Shown: positions 14,081 through 26,952, counted from the first letter of the stretch. The stretch: DNA of 64,000 nt from Hyperoodon ampullatus (GCA_949752795.1 OX457070.1:30117088-30181087); one strand, 5' to 3'. Program-made: numbers and translations. The notes: a model not told the origin generated them from the sequence alone.

Positions 14081-14286
14081 TTTTTTTTTTTTGTGCGGTA
14101 CGCGGGCCTCTCACTGTTGTGGCCTCTGCCGTTGCGGAGCACAGGCTCCGGGCGCGCAGGCTCAGCGGCCATGGCTCACGGGCCCAGCCGCTCCGCGGCA
14201 TGTGGGATCTTCCCGGACCAGGGCACGAACCCGTGTCCCCTGCATCGGCAGGCAGACTCTCAACCACTGCGCCACCAGGGAAGCCC
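14081..14286 (-). mobile_element. CHR-type tRNA-derived SINE
   Basis: Full-length young copy with a perfect 15-bp duplication, aagaaaggtatatac, at 14066-14080 and 14287-14301. Confidence 0.98.
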
Positions 14287-14338
14287 AAGAAAGGTATATA
14301 CTTTTTATTGTGCCTGACGTATCTACTTTTTTTTCACT

Positions 14339-14452
14339 TTAAAAAATTATGGTAAAATATATATACACATAACATTTGCCATTTTAACCATTTGTAGTAT
14401 ACAATTCAGTGGCATTCAATACTCTAACCATGTTGTATGACCCATGGATGCA
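14339..14452 (-). mobile_element. Old L1 3'-end fragment
   Basis: 'cacataacatttgccatttt' followed by aaccatttg and 'acaattcagtggcattc' matches the reversed tail of an L1M-type element. Confidence 0.7.
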
Positions 14453-14559
14453 TTCTTGGTCCCTTGCTGTTTTTCTTTCTAAAACTCTTTCTAAAACTTT
14501 CTGAACATGGGCTGTCTCCTTTCCTTTCATAGTTTAAACTCTCATCTAGATATTGCTGA

Positions 14560-15462
14560 CTCAACTCTTTATCTCTAGCCTAGATCTCTCCTTATGCTTC
14601 AGGGTCATAGTCAGGCTCATTCCACTGTCTGGTAGGTCTTACTGACACTGCAAACTCAACAGTTGCAACTGAGCTCACTGTTTTCCCCTACGAAACTGTT
14701 CGTTCTCTTCCCCTCATTCAATGGTACTACCCATCAATCCAAGTGGGAAATCTGGAAGTCCTTCTCAGTTTCCTTTTTCTCCCTGTCTCCCCCACCTGAG
14801 GTCACACCCTCCTATCAGCACAGCTGCTCCTTTGACCACCTAAGGACTTCTTGAATCTGCCCTTGTCTACTCCTTCTCCAATACTTGATTAGGTTTAGAA
14901 TCTTACTACTTTTTTTTTCTGGCCAGTTGTAGTTATCGCTTCACTGGTTCCTCCGCCACCATCTTTGTTAGCCAAATTCCATCCTCTAGCACTGCATCTA
15001 GAGTCATCGACCTAAAACGTTATTATGACAGCTCTGTCCACCCATGAACTCTTCAACAGCTCTTCATTGTCCACAGTTCTTAATACTGGAGAATTTGATG
15101 ACAGTGATACACCCCTTCCTCAGAAAAGTACACATTCACATTTGTACACAAGCTCACTAATTTTGATTATAATTTTGGGGGGGGTCCATCAAATCCCCAG
15201 AATCCACTTATGGATCCCTCAGTCCAAGAGTCCTTAGCTCAAGGCCCTTCACAAGTAAGCCTCTCTTTTCTCCAACCTCCTTTCTCACCACCTCATTCCT
15301 TACGCTTTGTGCTTTGACAAAACTCAACCACGTGTAGTTCCCTGTATACACCTCACTGCTCTCTCATGTTCTTCTCCCTGAAACACCCTTTCTTCCTTTC
15401 ATTGCTTGGGCAACTGTTTTTCATCTTTCAAGTCTTAGTTCAGGCGCCACCTGGTGCATTTG
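14560..15462 (+). mobile_element. L2 LINE, upstream part
   Basis: Follows L2 in order: 'gaaatctggaagtccttctc', 'ctgctcctttgacc', 'cctaaaacgttattatgac', and 'aagtcttagttcaggcgcc' near the end. It is interrupted at about 15463 by a reversed L2/MIR-like end. Confidence 0.75.
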
Positions 15463-15600
15463 TACCTTACATATTTATTGAACACCTACTACGTGCCAGG
15501 CACTCTACAAGCACTGGCGTAAAGATGGACACGGTCTCTCTAATCATACACCTTGTAGTTGCGTGGGGAACACAGACAAGTAAATGCTACCACTGAACTC
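15463..15600 (-). mobile_element. L2 3'-end fragment in reverse orientation
   Basis: 'tttattgaacacctactacg' followed by tgccaggcac is the reversed L2 tail. It sits inside a forward L2, so it is either an insertion into that element or a local rearrangement. Confidence 0.55.
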
Positions 15601-15795
15601 TGAGTCTGGGCTCTCATTTTATCTTATATCTCTATCTTAGCATCTCCTGTATATTATAGATATTATATCATTATGTGCCTCTCACTGAGCTCTAAGCCCC
15701 TGGAGGACATATATATGACTTTACTCATCTTTGTGACTTTGAGATGTAATACAATGTTTCAAACATAAAATGACTTGTCCCTCAAGTATTTATTA
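15601..15795 (+). mobile_element. L2 LINE, 3' end (continuation)
   Basis: 'gctctaagcccctggaggac' followed by 'tactcatctttgtgac' and 'caagtatttattaga' matches the forward L2 terminus. It probably belongs to the element that starts at 14560. Confidence 0.65.
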
Positions 15796-15971
15796 GACTG
15801 AGGGAAATGACGGTTTGGCAGATTAACGCCTTCCACAGCTTGTGGGGGGCAGAGATGGCACAGGCGCCAACGTTGCCCCAGGCTGCTCACCACCCCCTCC
15901 ATGGTCCCGTCACTGGAAACAGCTCACCAGCCTGGCTGCAAAGAGCTTGGGCTTTGGATTCAGTAAAATTT

Positions 15972-16467
15972 TGTTTTTGTTTTTTAACATGTTTATTGGA
16001 CTATAATTGTTTTACAATGGTGTGTTAGTTTCTGCTGTATAACAAAGTGAATCAGCCATACATATACATATGTCCCCATATCTCTTCCCTCTTGTGTCTC
16101 CCTCCCTTCCACCCTCCCTATCCCACCCCTCTAGGTGGTCACAGAGCACCGAGCTGATATCCCTGTGCTATGCGGCGGCTTCCCACTAGCTATCGATTTC
16201 ACATTTGGTAGTGTATATATGTCCATGCCACTCTCTCACTTCATCCCAGCTTACCCTTCTCCCTCCCCGTGTCCTCGAGTCCATTCTCTAGTAGGTCTGC
16301 GTCTTTATTCCCATCCTGCCCCTAGGTTCTTCATGACCTTTTTTTTTTTTTTTTGAGATTCCGTATATATGTGTTAGCATACGGTATTTGTTTTTCTCTT
16401 TCTGACTTACTTCACTCTGTAGGACAGACTCTAGGTCCATCCACCTCACTCCAAATAACTCAATTTC
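15972..16467 (-). mobile_element. L1, short 5'-truncated insertion
   Basis: Reversed L1 3' UTR: 'ttttacaatggtgtgttagt', 'agtgaatcagccatacatat' and 'actctgtaggacagactcta'. Flanked by the imperfect duplication tggattcagtaaaattt / tggactcaggaaaattt at 15955-15971 and 16468-16484. Confidence 0.9.
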
Positions 16468-16484
16468 TGGACTCAGGAAAATTT

Positions 16485-18564
16485 AAATTTAAGTCCTAAT
16501 TCTTCCACTAATTGATATGTGGACTTTAGGCAACTTACCCACCCTCTCTCTTAAACTTCCTTTTCTCAACATATATGAAGTTGAGATAACTCCTACTTCC
16601 CAGGATTGATTTGCTGTTACATAGGATAAAGTACGTAAAGATCCTGGCACAGGCCTCCTTCAATAACTGTGACTTTCCTTTCCATTCCTCCCTTGCTTCT
16701 GTGCCCAAGCTATGTTCCTGGTGATGTGCCCAGACTTGGCTCAGGTAAATAAATTTGATTCCTGTGAACAACCTCTTGCAACTGTGACTGCGCTACGGTG
16801 TTGGTGGGTGGTCCCAGGTTACATATTTGGGAAACCACAGGCCCTCAGGTTGCCATCGCAATGTCAAGGAAAGGGAAATCCAAGTGAGTTTTCCAATGGT
16901 AAATTTAATAGCTTCCATTAAAGTTGATCAAACATTAATGAGGGTAAAACATAATCAAATATGAGGATTTATTCTTGCTACCTGAGAGGTAATCTGGGCT
17001 AGAAATGGCAATAAAAGTGATAGGCACTGGATTCCTTAACTCATGAAGTAGGCAGTACAGAAAACATATTAGGTGAGAATTACTTAAGCCCTTGTGGAAC
17101 TCTTTTTCAAAAGCAGGGCTATAAAGTAATGAGGCTGTTCATGTAGTGAATATAGTAGCACTCCCACACCCAGATGAATCTAATTCCCTCCAAACTGGTG
17201 GCTTTGGATGCTGGAGACTCTCCAATGATTCAACCAGTGCTCAAAGGAATTCTGAAACACCTCCCTCAGAAGTGTTTTTGAAACCAATTTATAGGTCACA
17301 AAAAGTAAATCTGATATCTTCTAAGTCATGCTTTGTTTTTTATCAGTGAGGTTCCCAGCTTGATAACCCACCATTCACCAGACCTGGTTCCCGCAACTTT
17401 TGGAGTTGTTTTGATACCAAATGATGATGAGGTTTCCCTAATTCCCCGACTGAGGATATTCAAATACTGTGCCTTCAAAGTCACGGCAATTTCACAGCAG
17501 GAGTGCAGAAGATAGCTGAAATTTTGACAGCGTTCTTAAGTATACAGCTTTCCAAGGTAAATATTTTGAAGGAGCAGTAATAATTTGGATGTGTCAATTC
17601 TAGTTTGCTATACACCTTATTACTTTTTGCCTTATAAAAATAATACCAGAAGGACTTAGACAAGCCATCATTAGTACACAGTGAAGGGGAAGATTGATGC
17701 CACACTCCTACACACTCAAGCTTTGAGGTCCTTATCATGGCAGGACACTCTGTATCAGGATTTTCCAGCATCCTCTTGTCACCCTGACCCAGTAGAGACA
17801 TTTCAAGTCACTCGCAATGGTGAGGGGGATAATAAGTAGGTCTTGGATTCATTTAGCACTTTCCTTTCCATAAAATGCATAGAGCTTGTTAATCAAAACC
17901 AGTTTTTAGAGAGTAATGCAGACAAGATGTAACTCATCAGTACTCAGAATGCCTTAGTTCCTGTGAGTGGGCTGTTGAAATAGGATTACAGAGAAAGTTA
18001 CTTAGTAATGTTCAAATACCATGACATTGGAAGCGAAAGACCAAATTCTCTTTTCATTTTTTGTTCCATTAGCTACAGGGACTTGTCTACTTGCCTTTAA
18101 TGTAACTATTTATTTAATGCATATGCTCAATTGGTCTTATTGATCATACTTCATATATTAGTCAGCATCATGATTATCTATTATCTGTAAGCAGGCATAC
18201 CTTCTCTATACTGTTAGCTGTTGCTTTAGATTATGAACTTGGAAAGGTGGAAGCCATGTTTATGATTGGGTGGCACTGTCCAGAGATAGATGCTTACTAC
18301 TGGTGACCGTGATGATCTAGTCCTTAAAACAATGTCTCTAAACTGCATAATAGGGTATCAGGAAACCAAAAAATCATTTTCTACTGAGTTTCTGACACAT
18401 GCTCTTCAGTAGGAGACACAGAAAGATGAACAAAGTCAGCCTACAATCCTGGAAGTTGTTAACACTGTCCAGTTAGAAAGTCAGGACTGATTCACAGAGT
18501 TTGCTCAAAGAGTAGCACGCATTATGTGCAGTTAATCTCTAAATGATGCTATAAACCGCAGTGC
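16485..18564. other. ANTXR1 intron, repeat-poor unique sequence
   Basis: I see no exon and only faint old-repeat character. Confidence 0.5.
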
Positions 18565-18745
18565 TTGAGCTTAGAGCAGAGGGAGTTCAGGAGGCTTGCC
18601 AAGATCAGTGAGACAACCTGGGGCAGGTCCAGGCAGCACTTGGCAGGCCTTGTAGCCATGGTGAAATTTGGGTAGGGGGAGAGGAGAGGGCATTCCAGGA
18701 GAAAAGTGAAATTTGATCAAAGGCACAGAGTAAGGATGAACATAA
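18565..18745 (+). mobile_element. Old mammalian interspersed repeat, class unresolved
   Basis: 'ggcaggccttgtagccatgg' and 'cattccaggagaaaagtg' are phrases of a widespread old repeat. The fragment at 37060-37445 looks like the same family. Confidence 0.4.
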
Positions 18746-20880
18746 CTTTATTTAGAGTGAGGAATTATGAAATACAAATACTGGCTCATCATCAAATATT
18801 TTAATCTGTTAGGGATCTAAAATTTGCATTCACGAATTTTAAGGCCAGCAGCTGAAGGTCATCCGAGGTTGCCAGATTGGACTCTATCATGAATAGCCTT
18901 TGGCAGATATTTATTTCGGCGAGTCTGCACCTTTTACATACAATCTTTAAAGCCTTGAGCTTTTAAGCTACCTCTTCGAAGTCCATGAATTTGGGCAATG
19001 CAGATAAACTAAAATTGCCTTAGCTGTACCTTTCATGCTTCCTTGGCCTACAAATGAAGCAGTTTTTCCCGATGCTGGATGGTATGTAAAAGAAACCCAG
19101 GAATATTTTAGTTGCCAATTATTCAAGTGCTTTTTAATTTTTTAAATAAATGAAACAAAATATTAAGCCCACTGCCTTGGGCACTGGCTAAACTACCATA
19201 ACATCTGTTCTAGCAACCACAGTTACAACGAAGGAACGCTAGTTATGTATTGCTTGTGGCACAGACTCTTAGTTTGGGAAGCTGTAAATTAAATCACTGA
19301 CCTTTGAATTGCCTTGCTGCCCTAATGAACAGGTGAGAAGTTGGCTGCTTTGCAAAAGGAATGGTGCTCATATACCCTGGTGGGACCTTGTCATTCTGCA
19401 GGGAGCAGAAGAAAGAGTTTGTCTGTTCTTTGGGAGTGCAAACAACGTAAATCACACCCCCAGTAATATCCTGATCAGAAGATACGTGTAAGGACCCAGA
19501 GAGACCTTGTGATTTGGTGCACTGCGACTGTAATCTCCCAACTAGGACAATGTGGCCTGGGTTTGGTTGCTGTCTCCTCCAGTGCTGTGATAGCCTAGTT
19601 CACTGAGTTTTGCCAAATTTGGATCATTTAAAGAGCTGGGATTATTTTAGGGTTGGCAGACGGAAGATGCTCTCAGGCTTTCTCTGCGATTTGGTCGTAT
19701 TTCCCAAATTATTAATCTGTCCTCCCGCTCTTCCTGCCCCAGCACCTCCACCCTCTTCTCTTTCTCTCCACACGCACACACTTTTGGACCCTCTTTAAAC
19801 TGTGCATGTCTTCCTGCAATTGTGCCTCACACGACTGGATTTGTGAATCCAGAATGCTCAACCCAAGAGACTCAACCCTTTGGAAGAGCCCCAATGACCC
19901 AAGAGCAGGCATAAATGCACATACTGGTCATTTCACTAAAGCTCGTATACTGAGGGCATGTACTTTCTCTCAGGTTCTTATTCAGAGACTGGGAATTCTT
20001 ATTTTATATTCAAAGAAGCTTGATTGTTTGATATCTGAGCATCCAGTCTATCAAGCTTGTGTTTTTTAACTGCTGAGTTTGGTCCTTTATATTTATCTTG
20101 GTTATGGATTAGATTTGGGTTTAACTTTTCTTTCTAAAAATAAATATTACCATCTTATTATGTGCTTATCTCAGAGTTTCCTGAAGCACAGATTCAGAAA
20201 AATCCTTTTTATCCCCTCATTTACTCTCAAAACAAGGAAATTTCAAACTTAGGGCAAATACCCTTTAAAATGCTTTGAGATAAAAGTATTGAAAGCCAAT
20301 TCCTCAAATATCCAAGAAAAACAAATCAGCTCAATCCTCCAAAACATATTTGAAAAGGTTTTTATGCATACAAGCGTTATCAAAATAGAGGTGCTGCCAA
20401 ACTATTTTTATTTCAGTTTATAAACAGCATGACATCTGAGTCTGGCATTCTGATATTCCTGTGGTCTTCTGCCCTTTCTAATGACCATACAAGAAACCAC
20501 AGGTCATCTTGTTAATAATAATAAAAAAATACTTGGATGTCGTAAAAAAAGACCTTGAATTATGTACGGCTCTACTGAGACTAGCTAATAAATAGATGAG
20601 AATGATTTGTGACTAGTATATCAATTGCCTGTAAATGAGAGGGTGTGTTTGAGGTTATTTGAACACAAATTGTTCTTGGGAGGAGCTTTAAGTTCACTTT
20701 GGTCTGAAATATAATCTCATTTGTATTAGGGGGTTGTTGGCTAGTTTGAACTGCAATCTCCAGTGTCACCAACAAGAGGCTTTCATATTTATTTTCAAAA
20801 TATAAAAGCCAAACTCATTTGTTACACTGTATAGGACTGCTAATGTTTTCGTTACTCTTTCACTAGCTTACTTTTAGTTC
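18746..20880. other. ANTXR1 intron, repeat-poor unique sequence
   Basis: Together with 16485-18564 this is the longest stretch without young repeats in the window. No exon or RNA gene was seen. It is a reasonable place to look for conserved non-coding elements. Confidence 0.5.
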
Positions 20881-21067
20881 TAGAGTTTCAGACTCTCAGC
20901 GTTGGAAGGAGTCTGAAAGCTTTTCTAGTCCAATTGCCTATCTGATGCATGAATGGCCTTTATGTAATTCTGCCAACTTGTCTAGCTGCCTGGACTTGAA
21001 TACAACTTGAATACAACAGGGAGCTCATTCCCACCTGTTTGTAGCATCCAATTAGAAAGACCTTTTA

Positions 21068-21281
21068 GGGCTTCCCTGGTGGTGCAGTGGTTGAGAGTCT
21101 GCCTGCCGATGCAGGGGACACGGGTTCGTGCCCCGGTCCGGGAAGATCCCACATGCCGCGGAGCGGCTGGGTCCGTGAGCCATGGCCGCTGAGCCTGCGC
21201 GTCCGGAGCCTGTGCTCCACAACGGGAGAGGCCACAAGAGTGAGAGGCCCGTGTACCGCAAAAAAAAAAAAAAAAAAGAAG
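21068..21281 (+). mobile_element. CHR-type tRNA-derived SINE
   Basis: Forward copy running from gggcttccctggtggtgcag to a long poly-A. The duplication gacctttta is at 21059-21067 and 21282-21290. It is one of the few CHR copies antisense to ANTXR1. Confidence 0.97.
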
Positions 21282-21359
21282 GACCTTTTAAAAAACTGAA
21301 ACACAAACTGTCTAACAGCCTATTCTACTCCTTAGCTCTGTATAGATATTGTATTTTCA

Positions 21360-21440
21360 GATTTATTATTATTAGTTTATTTTTATTGTATATTTATTAC
21401 TTTATATTATTTATTATTTATTTTTATTTAGATCTGTGTA
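21360..21440. repeat. AT-rich low-complexity (TTTAT)n-like tract
   Basis: Irregular repeats of 'tttattattattt' and 'tatttatt' follow the SINE. Confidence 0.65.
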
Positions 21441-23540
21441 GATGTTGTATTTTATTGTGTAATAAAAGCAGATGCACCTCAGGACAGCCCTTCAAATAAA
21501 AATGGCCATCAAGTCTTTCTTCATGTCTTCAGGCTAAAGAGTCTCAATTCTATTATTCTATCTGATCTACCATATTTGGTAATCTTTTTTCACATATTCA
21601 GTTTTTCAAGGTTTTCCTTTGAAGTGTCCTTACTATTTAATATAATACTTGAAAGGAGATTTTACCTTCACCAAGTTGAAAGGTTCCATCACTTCCTTAG
21701 TCTCAGATACCATACTTCTGTTAATTCAACCAGAAGTCAGAGTCTCTTTGGAAACGGTATCACTGCACTGATTCTTAGAGAGCCTATAACATCAGCGCAA
21801 GGAAACTAAAATTGGGTATCTACTGTGTACTAGGACCTCTGCCAGCTATTTAAGGGCTGGGATTTTTGCCACATTGATCTGATCCCAAAGTCTTCGAAAA
21901 ATATTGCTTTGTGCTTCCTTTGAATGGCTTCCCGTAGCCCAGGCTCCATTTTCTGTCATTCAAACTCTCTGTAAGGTCAGTCTCCTATTTCGCCACCAAT
22001 CCAGTCTCCCCTTATTCTTCCGGGATAAGAATTCTTCACAGTCTGTGAAGAGACTGTGGTTGAATGAGGAAGGAGAGAGATGGGTGTGGGAGTGAGTTGG
22101 ACAGGAAGTGGAATGATGTTAGGGTGAAGAAATCTACAGGGAATGTCGGGGTGCGGGCCCTGGTCCTGCCCTTTTCCACTGGTTGTTTGGAAGGGACTTG
22201 TCTTCTCCAAGGGTTGTTTCCTGTAATTGAGAAACAGTCTGGGGAGGCTCTTGTTGGGGGAAAGAAAGAGTTTTTGTCTTAAGGGACAGAGTTTTTGGGC
22301 TGAGTAAATAATGAGCTGCCTACACGTTATCCTTGAATTTCTAAAATGATTTGTCCAGCTCCCTTTTGCAGGAAGAGGTGAATGCCTTCTTAGGGTAACT
22401 GAGAAGTAACCCACTAAGCCCATTAAGTGGACTCTCCCCAAAGTGTGTAGTGCTTGTGTCAATTTACTTATGCACAGGCCTGGGTGGAGGCTCACAAGTC
22501 TTTGGAATAGACGAAGAATTTCTGGGTGCCCTGTGATATTTGCCTTTTGCACCCCCAAGTATATATATTTACCTCTTGGAGTATGTATTCTGCCTTGGTA
22601 ACTATGTTGTAGGCCTCTGGAGGGCAAGCACAGGCTGTTCTTTTTTGAGTTCCCTATCACTTTGCCACAGTACTTTTTCAATACACGTTAGTCCTGATCT
22701 TTGGCCCCGTTTACCACCAGCAACTGCTTCTCTACGCTTCTTTCCTTAATGAAGAGGCCCACATGCTTATAGCTGCTGGTATGAATTAGCTACTACAAAG
22801 ATAGCTACCTATTTTGATTGATGGACTATTTTGTTTACCTTGGGAAAAAAATAGAAGAAAAAAGTCTTCTCTGATTTTTACTTTTTCTGAAGAGTGAGCA
22901 ATAATTTTTTATTATGTTGGAAGGCAAGATTGCCACTCAGCACAGGCTACTGGATTCATTCCCTACTAGGCTGGTGAAATTCAAGAAATTTTGGCAAGGG
23001 CAGTCATGCCAAATGTTTGTTTACCTAGATACTTATATGACTATAAACCTAGGCTGGATTTGCATTTTCCTAAGTTACTTCAAAGCAATTCATAACAGAA
23101 TTGAACTGACTTACAAAATGGACCCCCAGGAAGCCACCTAGAACAGAACTCCATAGACAGTGTTGGAAGGTGGCCCCTGCCCTCTGTCCGAAGCCTCTTA
23201 GCTGCAGCCACTGTAGCATTCATCTGTGGGCTCTAGCACATTCCCTTCTGAGCTAGCCATGATCAAGGCTGTCTGTGCAATCTCAGCCTTGGCTGGCAGT
23301 GTCCAGATTATTTGAGCATTGCCATAGCCTAAGTTTCTGGTATTCCAGGGTGAACTCAGGGCATGCCAGTGTTCCCCATGTCACAGCTTTTCTCTAGTTA
23401 TCTAGGTTCTTTTTTTGAAGATGAAAGATGTTTATTTCCTGAATGAGGAGATACTGGAATTCAACGTCAAAACTGCATCCTGTATTATATTTAAATTAAA
23501 TATTAAAGCAGCTCCACAATATGGCAGCTAAGGAAGGCTT
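21441..23540. other. ANTXR1 intron, mostly unique sequence
   Basis: A short L2-like phrase, 'tgaatggcttcccgtagccc', is at about 21922. The rest is unassigned. A 234-codon open frame on the minus strand at 21977-22681 is treated under findings; I do not call it a gene. Confidence 0.45.
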
Positions 23541-23544
23541 TCCA

Positions 23545-23890
23545 ACTGGTCCCAATTGTTTTGTCTCTACTTTCTCTCCTAATATCCCACCCCAACCAAT
23601 CACAGCCCCACTGGCCCCAAACACGCCTTTACCCAGGCCATACCCTGAGTAAATCCCTACTCTTTCTTCCTGGCCCAGTTCACTTATTATCTCTCTTGTG
23701 AATCCTTCTTTGATTCTCCAGACACTCCGCTTCCTGGTATCACTAGGCGTTGTTTGTTTCTCGATTAAAGAACTTATCATGTTAAATTGCAAATCCTCGG
23801 AGTACTTGTCTGTTTCTCATGTATTATATCTTTGTGTTCCTTGGACTTAGCAAATGTAGTAACTTAGAGTCCATATCAGTCTCTATGGTT
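23545..23890 (+). mobile_element. L2 LINE 3' fragment
   Basis: 'cttgtgaatccttctttgat' followed by tctccaga and, later, 'catgtattatatctttgtg' follows L2 order. Confidence 0.55.
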
Positions 23891-24261
23891 CTGCTTGCCT
23901 TCCAGCCTTGTGCTATAGACTCTCATGGGCCAGCGCCTGTCCTGAATCTTGATCCAGTTGAGTGGGCTATTTCTAGACCCCCTTCTCCAGGTCTGCTCTT
24001 GTGGAGTTAGCACTGTTCTAAAGAGGCCTTTGACTTTTGCCCTGCCTGGTTCACTGGTTGTAGTCTCTCATCTGGCAGATTTGGTCCTCTTAATTCAGGC
24101 TCAAGCTCCCCATGCTCCTTGGATGTGCATATTGGATTGCTGGTCATCCTCTTTGGAGGCCTACCCTCCAACCAGCTGGGTGCCCCTATTCTAATCCTAC
24201 CTCATTCTGGCTCCCTTCCTCTCCTACAAGCAGGTACAATCATGGGCTCAGTGTGACCCTT

Positions 24262-24395
24262 GACTGAGTCCATTCATCACTCATTCAATCACCAGCTATC
24301 TACTGAGTAATGACTATGTGCAGGCATTATGACAGGTGCTAGGTTGCAATAGTGAATGAGACAGTCTGTTTTTCCTCTAGGAGTATATGGGCTAC
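24262..24395 (-). mobile_element. L2 3'-end fragment
   Basis: 'actcattcaatcaccagcta' followed by tctactgagtaatgactatg and 'gacaggtgctaggttgca' matches the reversed L2 tail. Confidence 0.6.
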
Positions 24396-24427
24396 ACTGT
24401 GCATGAGAGAGAATGGCTCTTTTTTTT

Positions 24428-24537
24428 ATTTTTAAATTAAAAAAAATATTTTTATTTTTTTAATTAAAATAATTTTAAATTGAAGTATAGTTGATTTACA
24501 GTTTTGTGGAAGTTTTAGGTGTACAGCACAGTGATTC

Positions 24538-24579
<42 letters not shown>

Positions 24580-24664
24580 TCCTTTTCATAGTCTTTTCCC
24601 TTATAGGTCATTACAACATCTTGAGTTTAGTTCCCTGTGCTACAGTAGGTCCTTTTAGGTTACC
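24428..24664 (-). mobile_element. L1 3'-end fragment
   Basis: 'gaagtatagttgatttacag' followed by 'taggtgtacagcacagtgat' is the reversed terminal part of L1. Its upstream side is cut where the CHR SINE begins. It contains the (TA)n tract at 24541-24576. Confidence 0.85.
24541..24576. repeat. (TA)18 microsatellite
   Basis: A perfect run of TA dinucleotides within the L1 tail. Confidence 0.98.
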
Positions 24665-24873
24665 TTTTTTTTTTTTTTTTTGCAGTACGTGGGCCTCTCA
24701 CTGTTGTGGCCTCTCTCGCCGCGGAGCACAGGCTCCAGATGCGCAGGCTCAGCGGCCATGGCTCACGGGCCCAGCCACTCCGTGGAATGTGGGATCTTCC
24801 CGGACCGGGGCACGAACCCGTGTCCCCTGCATCGGCAGGCGGACTCTCAACCACTGTGCCACCAGGGAAGCCC
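24665..24873 (-). mobile_element. CHR-type tRNA-derived SINE
   Basis: Full-length young copy inserted at the edge of the L1 piece. No convincing target duplication was found by eye. Confidence 0.96.
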
Positions 24874-25228
24874 CTTGGAGAGAAAGTTTTGCAGTCTTTG
24901 GCAACACAAAGTGGTCCCCAGACTGGTCATTTTTGGCTAAAATCATTCTTTCAGGCAAATTCCTATTTTTATATCAGAAGATAGGGTCCAAAAGAAGAAA
25001 CATAAAAGAGAGGGTTCTGACTTTAAAATTTTGGGATTCTTAAATGAATGGGATTAGAGAGTGAATGATTTTTCTTAAATAGGTTTTAATGACTTTATTT
25101 TTTAAACTTTGGAGTACAATTAATGTCAGGTAAGTATAATGATAAGAGTCTTGTGTGTTTAAGATTTATCTGGCAAGTTTACTAAAATGCAGAATTGTGG
25201 GCTCTTCCCTATGAAATTCTGAATCTGT

Positions 25229-25312
25229 AGGGTTTCTCAGCCTTGGCACTATTGACATTTTGGATAGTTCTTTGTAGTGGCAGGGGTGGAGGGGGGCGTC
25301 CTGTGCATTGTG
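25229..25312 (-). mobile_element. MER5A (hAT-Charlie) fragment
   Basis: 'cttggcactattgacatttt' followed by 'gatagttctttgtagtgg' and 'tcctgtgcattgtgg' is the reversed MER5A consensus. It ends at a CT/CA microsatellite. Confidence 0.8.
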
Positions 25313-25347
25313 GAGATAGCGCCCTCTCTCTCTCCCCCCCACCCCCC

Positions 25348-25386
<39 letters not shown>
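25313..25386. repeat. CT-rich tract followed by an (AC)n microsatellite
   Basis: A (CT)n/poly-C tract runs into about 18 AC units at 25350-25386. Confidence 0.97.
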
Positions 25387-25390
<4 letters not shown>

Positions 25391-25867
25391 TTTCTCTCTC
25401 GATAGAAAAATACTGCTAGTTTGGGAAAAGGACAGTCTCAATTCATGAAATCTGAAGGATAAAGTGGCCTAAAACGCCATTGGAAACAAGTTGGCACCAT
25501 GTTAATCCTCACAGAAGTCAAACCATACTCCAAAACCCCAGTGAGTCATGGGTATTTCAGGGGACAATGGAGGATCCAGTCTGTCAGAAAATTCCTTTCT
25601 GAGGTTGCAGATCTCATCTGCATGAAAAGGTACCTCCTTTGACAAAATAAGTCCAAGCATGCTGGCCGTGATAGAATATTTTAAATAATAATAGAAATTT
25701 TCTATGTGGTAATAATGCATCAACTTTAGTAAGTACTTGTTTTGATTCATTATTCTAAATAGTCTAAATATTCCCCTATGTCACTCCTAGATCCATTTAC
25801 TGAGAAAAGTTTTTTTTTTTCAAAAACAGTGAAGATTAACAGATACACACCTCTGTATATAAAACAG
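25387..25867. other. ANTXR1 intron, unique sequence
   Basis: I recognise nothing in this stretch. Confidence 0.5.
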
Positions 25868-26055
25868 ACAAGGATTTACTGTATAGCAACAAGGATTTAC
25901 TGGAGAGCACAGGGAACTGTATTCAATATCTTGTAATAATCTATAATGGAAAAGAATCCGAAAAAGAATATATATATATATATATAACTGCATCATTTTG
26001 CTGTACGCTTGAACTAACACAATATTATAAATCAACTATACAAAAATAATAGTGA
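25868..26055 (+). mobile_element. L1 3'-end fragment
   Basis: 'agagcacagggaactgtatt' followed by 'caatatcttgtaataatcta' and 'cattttgctgtacgcttgaa' is the terminal L1 segment. It includes a short (TA)n. Confidence 0.88.
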
Positions 26056-26319
26056 AGAAACTGCAGCCTAACCCAGTTTGACTTATCACCAGATCTAATT
26101 TACTGGTGTTGTTTTCCCTCACTATCATGCAGGCAACATCTTCAAAGTTTTTCCCAGCCTGTTTCTAAAATACAGGCTTATCATGGACTCAGAAGGAAGC
26201 ATACTTCTTAATCAGGGGAAAATAGCCTGTTTATAATGAACAGCAAACCTTTTAATGAGACAGTCCATTAGATTTTTACTTGGCAAGGAAAGAGAACGTC
26301 AGTAAACTAATACACAGCT

Positions 26320-26475
26320 GCCATTCTTTGACAGACTACCATGTACCTCAAGGCCCTTTTTAATCTTTACAACAGCCGTGCAGGACAGACTCTGAGACAG
26401 GCTCAGGTTAACTTGCCCGAGATCATTCTAGAAATTGGAAGGGCCAGGATTTGAAATTAGGATTTTTGACTCAAC
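26320..26475 (-). mobile_element. MIR fragment, diverged
   Basis: 'taatctttacaacagccgtg' followed by 'gttaacttgcccgagatcat' and 'gggccaggatttgaa' follows the reversed MIR. Confidence 0.65.
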
Positions 26476-26735
26476 ATCCTATATTCTTAATTCTTCCATT
26501 ATACTGCAATCACAGAGCAGTTGTTCTTGTTTTGATGCCTTAGGACTGAGTTTGTTGCATTTTTATTTTCATTCAAAAAGAATTTCTCTGAATAGGACTT
26601 GCCATGGGTCCTCTCAAATTTACTCAACCTTGTTACTGTTTGTAATCAGGCTGGTATGCATATAAATCAGGAGGAAAGAGAGGCTCTCCACTGAGTTAGT
26701 GTTGATTTTAGATTCAACGTCTAACTTCAGGTCTC

Positions 26736-26952
26736 TTTTTTTTTTTTTTTTTTTTTTTTTGCGGTATGCGGGCCTCTCACTGTTGTGGCCTCTCCCGTTG
26801 CGGAGCACAGGCTCCGGACGCGCAGGCTCAGCGGCCATGGCTCACGGGCCCAGCCGCTCCGCGGCATGTGGGATCTTCCCGGACGGGGGCACAAACCCGT
26901 GTCCCCTGCATCGGCAGGCGGACTCTCAACCACTGTGCCACCAGGGAAGCCC
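26736..26952 (-). mobile_element. CHR-type tRNA-derived SINE
   Basis: Full-length copy with the longest poly-A in the window (about 25 bases). Any target duplication is short (about ctctttt). Confidence 0.97.

Noticed and set aside
19190..19240. RUNX-like (aaccaca) and X-box-like bases in repeat-poor intron
   Set aside because: Single short matches of this kind are expected by chance and nothing else supports a regulatory element.
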